Positions 5,690 to 6,396 of a DNA stretch of 6,396 nt are shown in pieces (position 1 is the stretch's first letter; the number at the start of each line of letters is the position of its first letter). The notes under the pieces were generated by a model. The model did not search any database. It saw only the letters and a program-made list of their open reading frames with translations, and was not told where the DNA came from. Source of the stretch: Burkholderiales bacterium (GTDB lineage Bacteria > Pseudomonadota > Gammaproteobacteria > Burkholderiales > Burkholderiaceae). The stretch lies in assembly GCA_903643055.1 (NCBI GenBank), contig CAHJWV010000648.1:1-6396 (forward strand), given 5' to 3'. The translations under genes were made by a program, and so were the position numbers.

Positions 5690-6396
5690 ATGAACCAACT
5701 CGACCAACTCAAACAGTTCACCACCGTGGTTGCCGACACCGGCAATTTCAAGCAACTCGCGCAGTTCACACCGCGTGACGCGACGACCAATCCTTCGTTG
5801 ATCCTCAAGGCCGTTCAGCATGCCGACTACGCGCCGCTGCTGAGCGAAACGATCGCCGCCCATCGCGGCCGACAGCAAGAAGAGATCGTCGATGAAGTGC
5901 TGGTGCGGTTCGGGCGCGAGATCCTGAAGGTGGTGCCCGGCCGGGTGTCGACCGAAGTCGACGCGCGCCTGAGTTTCGACACTGCCTGCACCGTGGCCCG
6001 CGCGCGCCGCATCATGGCGTTGTACGAGGCCAGCGGCATCGGCCGCGACCGGGTGCTGATCAAGATCGCTTCCACCTGGGAAGGCATCCAGGCCGCGCGC
6101 ATCCTGCAAAAGGAGGGCATCCAATGCAACCTGACACTGCTGTTCGCTTTCTGCCAGGCGGTGGCTTGCGGTGAAGCCGGGGTGCGACTGATCTCGCCGT
6201 TCGTCGGCCGCATTTACGACTGGTACAAGAAGTCGGCCGGTAGCGCGTGGGACGAGGCGGCCAACGCGAATGCGGACGATCCGGGTGTGAAGTCGGTGGC
6301 GCAGATCTACACCTACTACAAGAAGTTCGGCATCGATACCGAAGTGATGGGCGCGAGCTTCCGCAACCTCGGGCAAATCACGGCGCTGGCCGGGTG
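5690..6396 (+). CDS. tal: Class I transaldolase (3' truncated by window end)
   Basis: Transaldolase moves a dihydroxyacetone unit from sedoheptulose 7-phosphate to glyceraldehyde 3-phosphate in the non-oxidative pentose phosphate pathway, in the cytoplasm. 235 codons are visible, about three quarters of the usual 315 or so. The frame has no stop and runs off the window just after [16 protein letters not shown]. Visible signatures are VVADTGNF (13-20, with conserved Asp16), TTNPSL (32-37), [12 protein letters not shown] (84-95, with Glu89), and the active site [11 protein letters not shown] (123-133), where Lys125 forms the Schiff base. Then come CNLTLLF and [15 protein letters not shown]. This is the TalA/TalB-type long form. 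It is divergent from zwf across a 263-base region, which suggests shared control of the two pentose phosphate genes. Confidence 0.97.
   Translation, partial: MNQLDQLKQFTTVVADTGNFKQLAQFTPRDATTNPSLILKAVQHADYAPLLSETIAAHRGRQQEEIVDEVLVRFGREILKVVPGRVSTEVDARLSFDTACTVARARRIMALYEASGIGRDRVLIKIASTWEGIQAARILQKEGIQCNLTLLFAFCQAVACGEAGVRLISPFVGRIYDWYKKSAGSAWDEAANANADDPGVKSVAQIYTYYKKFGIDTEVMGASFRNLGQITALAG

Noticed and set aside
5639..6376. Minus-strand open frame of 245 codons opposite tal
   Set aside because: The plus-strand transaldolase frame is continuous with all active-site motifs, so the opposite frame is a GC-rich shadow.
1..6396. Mobile elements, CRISPR arrays, tRNA or rRNA genes
   Set aside because: No transposase motifs, terminal inverted repeats, spacer-repeat arrays or RNA gene patterns were seen. 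The genes are intact housekeeping loci, apart from the two cut by the window ends.

Overview
The window looks like a chromosomal segment of a GC-rich beta-proteobacterium, most likely of the order Burkholderiales. Three things point there: mlaA (vacJ) sits inside the mla operon, the Zwf N-terminus has the form MSFDLVFFGGTGDL, and an RpiR-type HexR regulator lies directly behind zwf, opposite a divergent transaldolase. This placement is from recalled family patterns, not a database search.

Layout. (1) Positions 2-2961, plus strand: the 3' part of an mla operon in the order mlaE (5' truncated), mlaD, mlaA, mlaC, mlaB. The genes are tightly packed except for a 148-base gap between mlaA and mlaC, which holds a GC-rich hairpin and a weak promoter-like match. 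(2) Positions 2962-3092: a convergent intergenic region with a clear intrinsic terminator that closes the mla operon and may also serve the opposing operon. (3) Positions 3093-5426, minus strand: a two-gene operon, zwf (glucose-6-phosphate dehydrogenase) then hexR (RpiR/SIS-family regulator). (4) Positions 5427-5689: a 263-base divergent control region with a sigma70-like zwf promoter, a pseudo-palindrome over its predicted start site, a pair of 17-base direct repeats spaced 25 bases apart, and a perfect odd palindrome closer to tal. (5) Positions 5690-6396, plus strand: the first three quarters of a class I transaldolase (tal), cut by the window end.

How the genes work together. The Mla proteins form the envelope phospholipid transport pathway that keeps the outer membrane asymmetric: MlaA in the outer membrane, MlaC in the periplasm, and MlaE, MlaD and MlaB (with MlaF, expected just upstream) in the inner-membrane complex. 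Zwf and Tal are enzymes of the oxidative and non-oxidative pentose phosphate pathway. HexR is the expected glycolytic-intermediate-sensing repressor of such genes and probably autoregulates through the zwf promoter.

No undescribed biological system is evident: every long reading frame with family signatures is a known housekeeping gene. The least explained DNA is the zwf-tal control region, with its phased direct repeats and palindromes. The mlaA-mlaC gap comes second.
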